A stretch of DNA of 55,359 nucleotides from Hyphomicrobiales bacterium (GTDB taxonomy: Bacteria > Pseudomonadota > Alphaproteobacteria > Rhizobiales > Aestuariivirgaceae), in assembly GCA_026990765.1 (NCBI GenBank), contig JALXCV010000087.1, positions 1 to 55,359 on the forward strand, read 5' to 3'. The position numbers and the translations under genes are program-made. Shown in pieces: positions 45,788 to 54,106 of this stretch. Numbering within the stretch: the first letter of the stretch is position 1; each line of letters opens with the position of its first letter. Below the pieces are notes generated by a model. The model was given only the letters and a program-made list of their open reading frames with translations. It was not told the DNA's origin and ran no database searches.

Positions 45788-46300
45788 CTAGACACCACCG
45801 GTATGTATGAGTTCAAAATAACGCTTCTCCAGATCAGCCTTGTGTTCAAGTTCTTCCCTGGCAAGCGCTACAAACAAATCACGTATTGGACCTTCTGGAG
45901 TATTTTCGGCCAGATCACCATATTGCTTTGCCGCCGCATCTTCACGCTGCAGGGCATATTGCAAAATTGACTGATCATCAGGATCCTTGCCCAGTTTGGG
46001 CAATTTTATATAATTGGAAAATGCGCGATCTTCAGCCGGCATCTTGATCATGGTGGCAAGTTGACCTTCTGTATCAGGGTGATCACGCAATTGCTTGAAA
46101 AGCTGATAATGCCTGGTTTCTTCTTCAGCCAGTTCGCTAACCAGTTCGCGCAAAGGCTTTCCGACCTTGTCTATCATTCCAGAATAAAAAGCTTCGGCTG
46201 TTTTTTCAAATGACATTGCAGTATCAAGAATTTCTTCAAGGGTTTTCAAACCTTGCAACTTGTCATGAGCACTCTTGTGACCTTCTCCGTGTTTGCTCAT
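45788..46300 (-). CDS. Rubrerythrin/ferritin-like diiron protein
   Basis: This 170-residue four-helix protein has two pairs of diiron ligands: Glu in EKTAEAFY with EEETRHYQL, and Glu in REDAAAKQYG with REELEHKADLE. It has no rubredoxin cysteines, so it is a ferritin-like rubrerythrin variant. Such proteins remove hydrogen peroxide or handle iron in microbes that use oxygen-sensitive enzymes. As the first gene of the Glp-POR operon, it may protect those enzymes. The ATG at 46300 is chosen by homology; the in-frame extension to 46495 has no good ribosome site and is not helix-forming. Confidence 0.85.
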   Translation of the reverse strand: MSKHGEGHKSAHDKLQGLKTLEEILDTAMSFEKTAEAFYSGMIDKVGKPLRELVSELAEEETRHYQLFKQLRDHPDTEGQLATMIKMPAEDRAFSNYIKLPKLGKDPDDQSILQYALQREDAAAKQYGDLAENTPEGPIRDLFVALAREELEHKADLEKRYFELIHTGGV

Positions 46301-46509
46301 ATTTCCGGGCCTTTCATAGGTTTGTTTGCTGACACCAATTTGGCTGTCAGGCCTTGACCCTGCTTGCCATTCACAAGGAGCACTCAGGTCTGGCAACCAG
46401 ATTAACGGCCAAGAAATCAAGTCCCTGACAAGGAAGTCAAACCTGCTTTGCTCCAGGCATTTACCCGGTACGGGACAGAATCTGGCCGATAGCAATCATT
46501 GCAAATTGC

Positions 46510-46540
46510 ATACTAGCACTTTCAGTCAAATGAATGTCAA
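46510..46540 (-). promoter_or_regulatory. Possible promoter for the rubrerythrin-glp-por operon
   Basis: On the minus strand, TTGACA (46535-46540) is followed after 19 bases by TAGTAT in an extended form TGCTAGTAT (46510-46518). The spacer is longer than usual, so the extended -10 would have to compensate. It would give a leader of about 200 bases. Confidence 0.35.
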
Positions 46541-46591
46541 GCCGCATGGACATTGGTAGCCCGCATTCATGGCTGCCATGCAGGCAAGGCA

Positions 46592-46605
46592 TTGATGCGT
46601 GTCAA
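46592..46605. promoter_or_regulatory. Candidate FNR-type box, rubrerythrin-glp-por/aminotransferase
   Basis: TTGATGCGTGTCAA matches nine of ten half-site bases of TTGAT-N4-ATCAA and all eight of the TTGA-N6-TCAA core. It lies about 95 bases upstream of the predicted start of the minus-strand operon and nearly midway between both flanking genes. Its placement before oxygen-sensitive enzyme genes is what makes it credible. Confidence 0.45.
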
Positions 46606-46756
46606 CTGCCAATCAGCCGGCAAAAGCCACAGATATTATCAATCTATCTGAATGATAGTGAGAATAATGTCATAAGGACTATTATCGATTGACCAAACAG
46701 TCATTATTTATGGCCATTAGGTCTATACATTATATTTGAAAATGCTATAATCAGAT

Positions 46757-46771
46757 CAGTTCACAGAACTG
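46757..46771. promoter_or_regulatory. 15-bp dyad upstream of aminotransferase gene
   Basis: CAGTTC-ACA-GAACTG is a perfect inverted repeat with a three-base centre, 124 bases upstream of the aminotransferase ATG. It could be an operator; no matching regulator is known to me. Confidence 0.35.
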
Positions 46772-46894
46772 TCTTTTCAAGTTTCAGGGCTGTTAGCAGT
46801 TTGTGAAGTTTAAAAGTCCATAAATATCGCGCTTGTGCTCAATGTGAACATGAACCGTTCCAGTATTTAACCTAAAGACCCCCGTGAGGTAAAA

Positions 46895-48025
46895 ATGTCC
46901 AAAACTTCTGATTACTTTGTACCGTGGCTAAAAGATTCATTGATTTACGATGTTGATGTTCTCGACACTGCCTGGGCCAATCCAGATATCGCCAGATTGA
47001 TGCTGAATGAGAACCCGATACCGCCTTCTGAAAAAGTCATCAATGCGGTTACCGAAATTTGCAAACGCGGCAATCATTATCCAGATCGCTGGTGGGGTTT
47101 GCGGGAAAAGATCGGTAAAAGTTGCGGCTTTGGGGCCAAGAACGTATTTATGGCCAATGGTTCATCAGAAAATATTGACAACATGATGCGGGTATTCCTG
47201 CAACCGGGCGATGAAGTATTGCTGGCCTCACCAACATTTACCCTGTTCAGAATTCGTGCCAGTGTCTGTGGTGGCAAGATAGTTGAAGTTCCATTGCGCG
47301 AAAGTGATCTGCAATATGATACTGATGCCATGCTGGATGCGATTACCCCCAAGACCAAGCTGATTGTTGTTGTCAATCCAAACAACCCAACCGGAATTTT
47401 CATTGAAGAAAGCGAATTGCGCCGACTGCTTGATACCGGTATTCCAACCTGTATCGATGAAGCCTATCTGGCCTATCACCCTGAAGTCCCTTCAATGGTG
47501 CCACTGGTAAAAGAATATCCAAATGCCTTTACCTCCCACACACTGTCCAAGGCCCATGGTATTGCCGGCATGCGGTTTGGCTACATGATTGGCAATGAAG
47601 ATATTGTTGAAGCTTTTGAACGTGTCAGCCTGCCATGGAATCTGAGCCTGATGAACCTTGCAGCTGCCGAAGCTGTTATGGAAGATACCGAACATCTGGC
47701 TCTCAAGGTAAAACACAATAATGACTGGATGAAAGTGTTTTACAAGGAATTCACTGATCTTGGACTGAAACCATTCGAGCCGCATGGCAATTATATGCTG
47801 ATTGATGCCAATGATTTCGGTTTGACCTCGCAGGAAATCTACGACAAGGCCATGGAAGACAAGGTTGCAGTCAAGACCTTTGAACCAATTCATGGAAAAG
47901 CCGGATATTTCCGCATCACTCCAGGTACAAATGAAGAGAATGAACGCTGCATAAAGACCATGCGCCGGATTTTCGGTGACAAGGATGCTCGGCAAAATTC
48001 AACTCCGCCAAATCGCCTTGCCTGA
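46895..48025 (+). CDS. Class I/II aminotransferase (HisC-like)
   Basis: This 376-residue PLP enzyme resembles the histidinol-phosphate aminotransferase group: LNENPIPPS near the N-terminus, NPNNPTG, the Asp and Tyr in CIDEAYLAY, and the PLP lysine Lys219 in SHTLSKAHGIAGMRFGY. The substrate may be an imidazole, aromatic or other amino acid rather than histidinol phosphate, since it is not in a his operon. GAGGT precedes the ATG. It is divergent from the POR/Glp operon and converges with the DeoR gene. Confidence 0.85.
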   Translation: MSKTSDYFVPWLKDSLIYDVDVLDTAWANPDIARLMLNENPIPPSEKVINAVTEICKRGNHYPDRWWGLREKIGKSCGFGAKNVFMANGSSENIDNMMRVFLQPGDEVLLASPTFTLFRIRASVCGGKIVEVPLRESDLQYDTDAMLDAITPKTKLIVVVNPNNPTGIFIEESELRRLLDTGIPTCIDEAYLAYHPEVPSMVPLVKEYPNAFTSHTLSKAHGIAGMRFGYMIGNEDIVEAFERVSLPWNLSLMNLAAAEAVMEDTEHLALKVKHNNDWMKVFYKEFTDLGLKPFEPHGNYMLIDANDFGLTSQEIYDKAMEDKVAVKTFEPIHGKAGYFRITPGTNEENERCIKTMRRIFGDKDARQNSTPPNRLA

Positions 48026-48050
48026 AACTGATCAGATATAATGCAAGACA

Positions 48051-48082
48051 TGCAATGTGCGCTCAAATGGGCGCACATTGCA
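48051..48082. terminator. Convergent hairpin between aminotransferase and DeoR genes
   Basis: A perfect 12-bp stem TGCAATGTGCGC/GCGCACATTGCA encloses an eight-base loop. It lies 25 bases after one stop codon and 31 bases from the other, so it probably serves both converging transcripts. No T-run follows. Confidence 0.6.
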
Positions 48083-48113
48083 GCCGAAGCATGTCATGGT
48101 TACATGCTCTACA

Positions 48114-48878
48114 TCAATCGGCAATTACAACCTTAACCCCGGCTGCTGACAGTTCTTTTGCCAGATCAGCCGGCGGTGCTGCTTCACATACCAGTGAAGT
48201 TATTGCTTTCATCGAACAAACCTTGAAAGAAGCCAGCTGGTTGAATTTTGAACTGTCAACCAGCACCGTCAGATTTTGTGACTGTTTCAGCATGGCCTTG
48301 GCCACCTGGGATTCCTCACTGTTGAAATCCATGGCACCAGTATGAGTATCAATGGCTCCAATGGTTAAAACCGCATGATGGGCCCTGAAATTTGCAATCT
48401 GTGATATGACCATCTCACCAACAGTCTGCTGATTGCCCAAAGCAAATTTTCCTCCCAGTAGAAAAACCTGATTGTTATTTTCAGCCGCACATATGGTTTT
48501 GGCCACTTCTATTGAATTGGTGGCAATAGTCATGTCAGTGTGATCAGCCAGTTGCTCGGCAAAAAACAGGGTAGTGGCTCCAGTATCGATGAACAGGGTT
48601 TCCCCGCGTTTGAACAATTTGACAGCAGCTCTGGCAATTGCCATTTTGGCTTCTGCATTTTCTGACATTCTCTGCCCGAAGGTGCCTTCGCCAAGCCTGT
48701 GGGGTATGGTTGCCCCGCCATGAATTTTCTGGATTCTTCCATGCTGGGAAAGCTCGTTCAGGTCCCGCCTGATTGTTTCGCGCGATATGGTTAAAAGCTC
48801 TGCCAGTTCTTCCACGCTGGCCGAAGAATTTCTGCGCACATAATCAACAATCTTTTCCTGTCGCAACTTGACCTTCAT
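48114..48878 (-). CDS. DeoR-family transcriptional regulator (GlpR-like candidate)
   Basis: This 254-residue repressor has the DeoR winged helix at the N-terminus (IVDYVRRNSSASVEELAELL then SRETIRRDLNEL) and a sugar-phosphate-binding DeoRC domain (DTGATTLFFAEQL, DSSKF). DeoR proteins respond to phosphorylated sugars or polyols, and glpR is a member. Its location 2.4 kb beyond the glpABC-containing operon, with glpK elsewhere, makes GlpR plausible, but this is contextual only. A 10-bp palindrome lies just upstream of its ATG, suggesting autoregulation. Confidence 0.85.
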   Translation of the reverse strand: MKVKLRQEKIVDYVRRNSSASVEELAELLTISRETIRRDLNELSQHGRIQKIHGGATIPHRLGEGTFGQRMSENAEAKMAIARAAVKLFKRGETLFIDTGATTLFFAEQLADHTDMTIATNSIEVAKTICAAENNNQVFLLGGKFALGNQQTVGEMVISQIANFRAHHAVLTIGAIDTHTGAMDFNSEESQVAKAMLKQSQNLTVLVDSSKFNQLASFKVCSMKAITSLVCEAAPPADLAKELSAAGVKVVIAD

Positions 48879-48893
48879 ATTGTCCTCCCGAAT

Positions 48894-48903
48894 TTCATAT
48901 GAA
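48894..48903. promoter_or_regulatory. Palindrome upstream of the DeoR-family gene
   Basis: TTCATATGAA is a perfect 10-bp palindrome 16 bases upstream of the regulator ATG. It may be an autoregulatory operator. The same palindrome was not found upstream of glpK or glpC by eye. Confidence 0.35.
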
Positions 48904-48939
48904 TATCTAGACCTCTGGCCGTTACCTTGCCAACATAAA

Positions 48940-48971
48940 TTTGCAGGACAAAAACAGATTCATCCTGCAAA
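48940..48971. other. Hairpin between thiB and DeoR-family gene
   Basis: A perfect nine-base stem TTTGCAGGA/TCCTGCAAA encloses 14 bases. A second small stem CGGAAAA/TTTTCCG follows at 48972-48998. Together they may end the thiB transcript, though neither is followed by a T-run on the minus strand. Confidence 0.35.
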
Positions 48972-49031
48972 CGGAAAATCGGGAGATATGGTTTTCCGCT
49001 CACATTGTTGTTGGATTTTAATCTGGCCTGT

Positions 49032-50027
49032 TTATTTGCTGGCAGCGCCCAGCCATTCCCTGATCCAACCCTTACGGTTACTGGCTACTATATTTGCATC
49101 CAGTAACAGCAATTTATTCGGCTTTATCAGCCGGTCAAACTGTTCAGGCAGTGCACCAGATATTTTGCCAGCCGGGAACATCCAGTTTTTTGTTGGAATC
49201 TGATCCTGAAAACCCGGCATTATCATGAAATTCATAAATTTTCGCGCCAGTTCAATATTTTTTGAACCCTTGATCATTCCAGCCACTTCAATTTGCAGAT
49301 AATGACCTTCATCAAAGGCAGCAGCCCGGTATTTGTCAGTCTTTTCAACTATCATGTGATAGGCCGGAGAAGTCACATAGCTTAAAACCATTGGCGCCTC
49401 ACCCTTGGTGAACAGTCCATATGCTTCACTCCAGCCAGGAGTAACCGTTAACACCCTTTTGGAAAGCTTTTCCCATTTGGCAGCGGCTTTGTCGCCATAA
49501 ACAGCCTTCATCCAGGAGAGAAATCCCAATCCGGGAGTTGAAGTGCGCGGGTCCTGCAAAATAATTTTCTGTGAAGTATCACCATTAATGAGTTGATCAA
49601 GACTGGTGGGCGGGTTTTTCATCTCCTCACTATTATAGATTACGGCAAATGGTGCATAATCATAGGCAAGGAAAATATCATCATGCCACTTGTCAGATAT
49701 TGCCGATTTTGGCTGGTCGATACCTGATGGTGCAAACAAGCCGGTGGCCTTGGCATCTGCCACCAGATTGGTATCCAGCCCCAGCACAATATCAGCCTTT
49801 GTATGGTTACCTTCCAGTCGCAACCGGTTAAGCAGCGCCACACCATCGGCAATAGCCACCCACTTCAAGCTGCAATCGCACTGCTTTTCAAAAGCCTTCT
49901 TTATTTCCGGCCCCGGGCCCCAGTCAGCAGTAAAGCTTTCATAAGTATAAACAGTCAACACCGGTTTGGCACTGACTGGCAGAATAAAGATGGCCATGGC
50001 CATCAGGGTAACCAGTAATCTTTTCAT
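49032..50027 (-). CDS. thiB: Thiamine ABC transporter substrate-binding protein
   Basis: This 331-residue periplasmic protein binds thiamine and its phosphates for import. A signal peptide ([17 protein letters not shown]) is followed by the TbpA/ThiB signature [21 protein letters not shown], and [11 protein letters not shown]. The call is supported by an upstream TPP riboswitch. thiP and thiQ, normally next in thiBPQ, are not here; the downstream gene is a DeoR regulator. The permease must be encoded elsewhere or this protein acts with another transporter. Confidence 0.93.
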   Translation of the reverse strand: MKRLLVTLMAMAIFILPVSAKPVLTVYTYESFTADWGPGPEIKKAFEKQCDCSLKWVAIADGVALLNRLRLEGNHTKADIVLGLDTNLVADAKATGLFAPSGIDQPKSAISDKWHDDIFLAYDYAPFAVIYNSEEMKNPPTSLDQLINGDTSQKIILQDPRTSTPGLGFLSWMKAVYGDKAAAKWEKLSKRVLTVTPGWSEAYGLFTKGEAPMVLSYVTSPAYHMIVEKTDKYRAAAFDEGHYLQIEVAGMIKGSKNIELARKFMNFMIMPGFQDQIPTKNWMFPAGKISGALPEQFDRLIKPNKLLLLDANIVASNRKGWIREWLGAASK

Positions 50028-50087
50028 CGCGTTTACTCCTGTAATTGCGTCAGGTGGTTAACGGATGGGTGCAATGCGGGGATAAAA

Positions 50088-50178
50088 CGCGTCACTCCCT
50101 CCGCCGGTATTAACCGGATCAGGTTCATCGGGTCAGCGTTTGGCTTCTCAGCCCTTAAAAAGGGCACCCCGGTGAGCG
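50088..50178 (-). promoter_or_regulatory. TPP riboswitch (THI element)
   Basis: On the minus strand the conserved parts read in order: GGGGTGCC, GGGCTGAGA, ACCCGATGAACCTGATC, CCGGTTAATACCGGCGGAGGGA (given here only as its core, CGGAGGGA), closing with the outer stem CGCTCAC pairing with GTGACGCG. It lies 60 bases upstream of thiB. Thiamine diphosphate binding should lower thiB expression. Confidence 0.96.
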
Positions 50179-50185
50179 GTTGGCA

Positions 50186-50214
50186 ATATGACGAGATGAT
50201 TGCGCATTGGCAAG
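50186..50214 (-). promoter_or_regulatory. thiB promoter
   Basis: CTTGCC (50209-50214) and TCATAT (50186-50191) are 17 bases apart on the minus strand, near the alphaproteobacterial consensus. The predicted start near 50179 is the first base region of the riboswitch. The promoter overlaps the thiN leader on the other strand. Confidence 0.6.
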
Positions 50215-50236
50215 CAAAAATGTAGATGATAGTTGC

Positions 50237-50863
50237 ATGAACAAATTTGTAATCTTGCTGGGCGGTGAAATTTCTGTGACACCGCGTCTGTCTGCACTGA
50301 TCAAGGGAGGCAGATATGTTGCTGCCGATAGTGGTATGCGACATGCGGCGTCATTGGGAATTACCCCTGAAATATGGATTGGTGATTTTGATTCGGCTGA
50401 TGAGCAACTGCTTCGGCAATATCCTGATATAAAACGCCAGCATTACAGTACTGACAAGAATGCAACTGATGGTGCACTGGCAATCTCTTATGCGACTGAC
50501 AAGGCTGCACAACAGATAATTCTGGTCGGTGCACAAGGGGGAAGATCTGATCATGCAGTCGCACATTTCATGCAAAGCATAGATCTTGTCCGGTCCGGCA
50601 TCAGTAATATCTGCACAAATGGCATCGAAGAAGTCTGGCCATTGATCCCGGATACGCACAAGCTTGATTTCCCGGCAGGAACAATTATCAGCATCATCGC
50701 TCTTTCAGATATTTCCGGTCTTTGTATAAGCGGAGTAAAATGGCCGCTTGATAATGCCGATTTGCCAATCGGTTCGACTCTTGCATTGTCCAATGTTATA
50801 ATAAACAAAGCCGTGGTGAGTGTGAAAACTGGCTATGGATTACTGGTTATCCAGACGAGTTAA
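50237..50863 (+). CDS. thiN: Thiamine pyrophosphokinase
   Basis: This 208-residue enzyme makes TPP from thiamine and ATP. The family features are VAADSGMRHAASLGITPEIWIGDFDS, given here only in part as AADSGMRHA and IGDFDS, then DKNATDGALAISYA and GGRSDHAVAHF. It is divergent from thiB, so thiamine uptake and its activation are encoded side by side. The ATG at 50237 is preferred over the in-frame TTG at 50207. Confidence 0.92.
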   Translation: MNKFVILLGGEISVTPRLSALIKGGRYVAADSGMRHAASLGITPEIWIGDFDSADEQLLRQYPDIKRQHYSTDKNATDGALAISYATDKAAQQIILVGAQGGRSDHAVAHFMQSIDLVRSGISNICTNGIEEVWPLIPDTHKLDFPAGTIISIIALSDISGLCISGVKWPLDNADLPIGSTLALSNVIINKAVVSVKTGYGLLVIQTS

Positions 50864-50916
50864 CCATTTTTACACCCTGTGGTTGCATATCAAATTGATC
50901 CATATATAAGGAAGCT

Positions 50917-51375
50917 ATGGAACGGGGGACATTAATATTAGTTGGTGTGAATATTGCCATAGCCGGAGCAGTATTGGGATGGTTATATTCCAGTAAACCA
51001 CTGCCACCAAAGCAATATTCAACAGCCAGCATTGACAAACCGGCAATCAGCCCGGCAGATAAAAAAGCCGAACCCGTTGTTGTTGCCAGAAAAACCTCCA
51101 ACAGCTTTCAGTCCACCCGGCAGCTAAATATATCAATTACATCAGGTTCACAAAATGCTGCGAGCATGCGCGGTGCAAGGGCTGATCTTGAAGTAAACGC
51201 CACCAATCTTAAAATGCGCTCTGGCCCTGGCAGTTCATCGCCAACTGTCACTCAATATCCACGTGGCGCCAAATTTGTTCATATACGCGATGAAAATGGC
51301 TGGGCGCTGGTACAAAGTATTGAAGACGGGCAAAAGGGCTGGATGTACAAGAAATACCTCACAGCGACAAATTAA
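50917..51375 (+). CDS. Membrane-anchored bacterial SH3-domain protein
   Basis: This 152-residue protein has an N-terminal membrane helix (LILVGVNIAIAGAVLGWLY), a Lys/Ser/Pro-rich linker, and a C-terminal SH3_3 domain (NATNLKMRSGPGSSSPTVTQYP, KGWMYKKYL). SH3b domains often bind cell-wall peptides. The helix is probably uncleaved, leaving the SH3 domain in the periplasm. Its function is unknown. It follows thiN by 53 bases and may share its transcript. Confidence 0.85.
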   Translation: MERGTLILVGVNIAIAGAVLGWLYSSKPLPPKQYSTASIDKPAISPADKKAEPVVVARKTSNSFQSTRQLNISITSGSQNAASMRGARADLEVNATNLKMRSGPGSSSPTVTQYPRGAKFVHIRDENGWALVQSIEDGQKGWMYKKYLTATN

Positions 51376-51411
51376 CTATCCGCATTCATTGCAGATAAGT
51401 AAAATATGTTC

Positions 51412-51442
51412 TTGACCTTCCATTGACTGGAAGCTCCATATA
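51412..51442 (+). promoter_or_regulatory. CueR/MerR-type copA promoter
   Basis: TTGACC (51412-51417) and CATATA (51437-51442) are separated by 19 bases, the long spacer typical of MerR-family promoters. The dyad ACCTTCC-N7-GGAAGCT in the spacer matches the E. coli CueR site ACCTTCC-N7-GGAAGGT in all but one base. It lies 101 bases upstream of copA. Confidence 0.85.
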
Positions 51443-51543
51443 CCTGTTAAGCAACTTGAACACATTTGTTGATTGTAGCAACCAATCTGGCTGATACAGG
51501 CACGATAGCGAAGCACAACAGGATATTTTACGGATAACTGAAT

Positions 51544-54009
51544 ATGGATCAGGCAAATACACAAATCTGCGATCTGGAAGAACAGTTGATTGAACAATCG
51601 CAAGGCTCTTTTGACGGGCAGATTAGTTTTTCAATTGAAGGCATGACTTGTGCCGGTTGTTCATCACGGGTGGAAAAAGCACTTAATGCTCATGATGGCG
51701 TTACCCGGGCAAATGTCAATCTGGCTATTGAGCGGGCTGATATAAGCTTTGATCCTGACAAGACCAATCCGGCAGAACTTGCACAGGCAGTAAGAGATAC
51801 CGGGTTTGATGTACCCACTGAAACTGTATCGCTGGATGTTGATGGCATGACCTGTGCCGCCTGTGCCGGCAGGGTTGAAAAGGCCATCAGGGCAATCCCT
51901 GGAGTTATTGATGCAAGGGTGAATGCAGCTACTGACCGGGCTGATGTTGACTGGCTGGGCGGTGATACTTCCATACTCACCGATGCTGTCAGCAATAGTG
52001 GCTATGCTGCCAGTCTGCGTTTGAGTGCGGCCGCCCAGCGCAAACAGCAACAGCAGGAAAGAGCTGATCGGCAAAAGGCACAAAACCGCCGGGAAATGAT
52101 GATATTTGCCATATCTGTTGCCCTCACAGCTCCTCTGGTTATCCAGATGATTTTGCGCATGATCGGCATTGATATATCCATGCCCGGATGGCTGGAGCTG
52201 GCACTGGCAACCCCTGTTCAATTCTGGATAGGCGCCAGATTTTACAAGGGTGCCTGGAGTTCAATCAAGGCCGGCAGTGGCAATATGGATGTACTGGTGG
52301 CCATGGGCACAAGTGCAGCCTATTTCTTTTCGCTTGTCATGTTGTTGCGGCTGGGCGAGGCAGCCGTCGGGCATTTGTATTTTGAAGCCGCAGCGGTAAT
52401 CATTACCCTGATCTTGCTGGGCAAGATACTCGAGGCCAGAGCCAAGCGCGGCACAACATCAGCCATTATGAAGCTTATGGCGCTAAGACCGGAAAATGCC
52501 CGGGTGGAACGCAATGGCCGTGAATATGAAATCCCGGTTGAAGATGTGGCAAGTGGTGACATTGTGATTGTTCGACCCGGTGAACGAATCCCGGTTGATG
52601 GCAAGATCATTGACGGCAATTCGCAAAGTGATGAATCAATGATTACCGGAGAAAGCCTGCCAGTTGATAAAACAGTTGGTGACATGGTAACCGGTGGCGC
52701 ACTTAATGGAACCGGAAGACTGAAACTTGCCGCCACTAGGGTCGGTGAGGATTCCATGCTGGCAAAAATCATTACCCTGGTGGAAAATGCCCAGTCCGGC
52801 AAGGCACCGGTTCAGCGTCTGGTTGACAAGGTTGCTGCTATTTTCGTCCCGACCATCATCGCCATTGCTATTATTACCTTTATTGGCTGGATGTTATATG
52901 GCTCCAGCTTTGAAAACGCCCTGATCGCCGCAGTATCGGTACTGGTGATCGCCTGCCCATGTGCCTTGGGTCTGGCAACCCCCACAGCCATTGTGGCTGG
53001 CACCGGGGCTGCCGCCAAAGCCGGAATCCTGTTCCGTGATGTAACCGCGCTTGAACAGGCGCACCGTGTAGATACGGTGATTTTCGACAAGACTGGTACA
53101 TTGACCGAAGGTCGCCCCGCAGTAACCGGCATCAAGGCAATCGGCATGGATGAGACAACAATGATGCAGCTTGCCGCTTCCCTGCAATCAGCCAGCGAAC
53201 ATCCGCTGGCCCGTGCAGTTACAGATTATGCCAGCCAGCATCAGCTAAAGCTTTCCAGTGTCAGCAATTTTGCCGGTAAAACCGGCTTTGGTGTGACTGG
53301 TGAGGTTGACGGATCAAAAATTATGATCGGCAATGATGCCTTGATGAAAAAATACAAAATCAGCAATGACGCAAAACTGGACAGCCTGAGGGCTGAATGG
53401 GAAGAACAGGGCAAGACTGCTGTTCTGGTAGCCATCGACAATTCCCTTACCGGCCTGATTGCCATTTCTGATCCGCTACGCCCGCAAACCCTTGAGGCTG
53501 TTAAAACCCTTAAAAACAATGGTATCAACCCCATGATGCTGACCGGCGATGCCGAGCGGACCGCCCGCAATATAGCCAAAGCTGCCGGAATAACTGATTT
53601 CAGGGCTGAAACCCTGCCCCAGGACAAGGCAAAAGTCATTGAACAATTGCACAAGAAGGGCAAGGTGGTAGCAATGATAGGTGATGGTATCAATGATGCT
53701 CCGGCACTGGCTCTGGCTGATGTCGGCATTGCAATGGGTACCGGCACTGATGTCGCCATAGAAACCGCCGGAATAACCCTTATGCGCCCCGACCCCAGAC
53801 TGGTATCTTGTGCACTTGATGCTTCAAGGCGTACCTGGAACAAACTGTGGCAAAACCTGTTCTGGGCCTTCATCTACAACATAATAGGCATTCCGCTGGC
53901 CGTAATGGGCCTGCTAAACCCGGCAATCGCCGGTGCTGCAATGGCGATGAGTTCTGTCAGTGTAGTAACCAATTCACTGCTGTTGCGGGGCTGGAGGCCC
54001 AAGCTTTAA
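51544..54009 (+). CDS. copA: Cu(I)-translocating P1B-type ATPase
   Basis: This 821-residue copper exporter has two N-terminal HMA domains with CAGC (Cys36, Cys39) and CAAC (Cys104, Cys107). It has the actuator TGES, the transmembrane metal motif C471-P-C473, the phosphorylation motif DKTGT with Asp515, the SEHPLA motif, and [10 protein letters not shown]. The CPC motif and double HMA fit P1B-1 (Cu+) ATPases. The CueR-type promoter upstream supports copper induction. No ribosome site stands out before the ATG. Confidence 0.96.
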   Translation: MDQANTQICDLEEQLIEQSQGSFDGQISFSIEGMTCAGCSSRVEKALNAHDGVTRANVNLAIERADISFDPDKTNPAELAQAVRDTGFDVPTETVSLDVDGMTCAACAGRVEKAIRAIPGVIDARVNAATDRADVDWLGGDTSILTDAVSNSGYAASLRLSAAAQRKQQQQERADRQKAQNRREMMIFAISVALTAPLVIQMILRMIGIDISMPGWLELALATPVQFWIGARFYKGAWSSIKAGSGNMDVLVAMGTSAAYFFSLVMLLRLGEAAVGHLYFEAAAVIITLILLGKILEARAKRGTTSAIMKLMALRPENARVERNGREYEIPVEDVASGDIVIVRPGERIPVDGKIIDGNSQSDESMITGESLPVDKTVGDMVTGGALNGTGRLKLAATRVGEDSMLAKIITLVENAQSGKAPVQRLVDKVAAIFVPTIIAIAIITFIGWMLYGSSFENALIAAVSVLVIACPCALGLATPTAIVAGTGAAAKAGILFRDVTALEQAHRVDTVIFDKTGTLTEGRPAVTGIKAIGMDETTMMQLAASLQSASEHPLARAVTDYASQHQLKLSSVSNFAGKTGFGVTGEVDGSKIMIGNDALMKKYKISNDAKLDSLRAEWEEQGKTAVLVAIDNSLTGLIAISDPLRPQTLEAVKTLKNNGINPMMLTGDAERTARNIAKAAGITDFRAETLPQDKAKVIEQLHKKGKVVAMIGDGINDAPALALADVGIAMGTGTDVAIETAGITLMRPDPRLVSCALDASRRTWNKLWQNLFWAFIYNIIGIPLAVMGLLNPAIAGAAMAMSSVSVVTNSLLLRGWRPKL

Positions 54010-54106
54010 TGTGAAAACCGGTTCCATGGTGGCTGCTACCTATAATTGTCAGCAGCTTTCACCATGCCCTCTTCCCCCGCCCTTCTAACATCCCTATATT
54101 CAACCC

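Larger units (their letters stand above)
46301..46894. other. 594-bp divergent intergenic region
   Basis: No convincing gene is seen on either strand. The region separates the minus-strand rubrerythrin-glp-por operon from the plus-strand aminotransferase gene. It holds an extended -10 candidate, an FNR-type box, and a 15-bp dyad, each listed separately. The length suggests complex control or a long leader RNA. Confidence 0.7.

Noticed and set aside
46326-46559. Small plus-strand open frame (77 codons) in the divergent gap
   Set aside because: No ribosome site, low-quality composition, and it overlaps the candidate promoter of the minus-strand operon.
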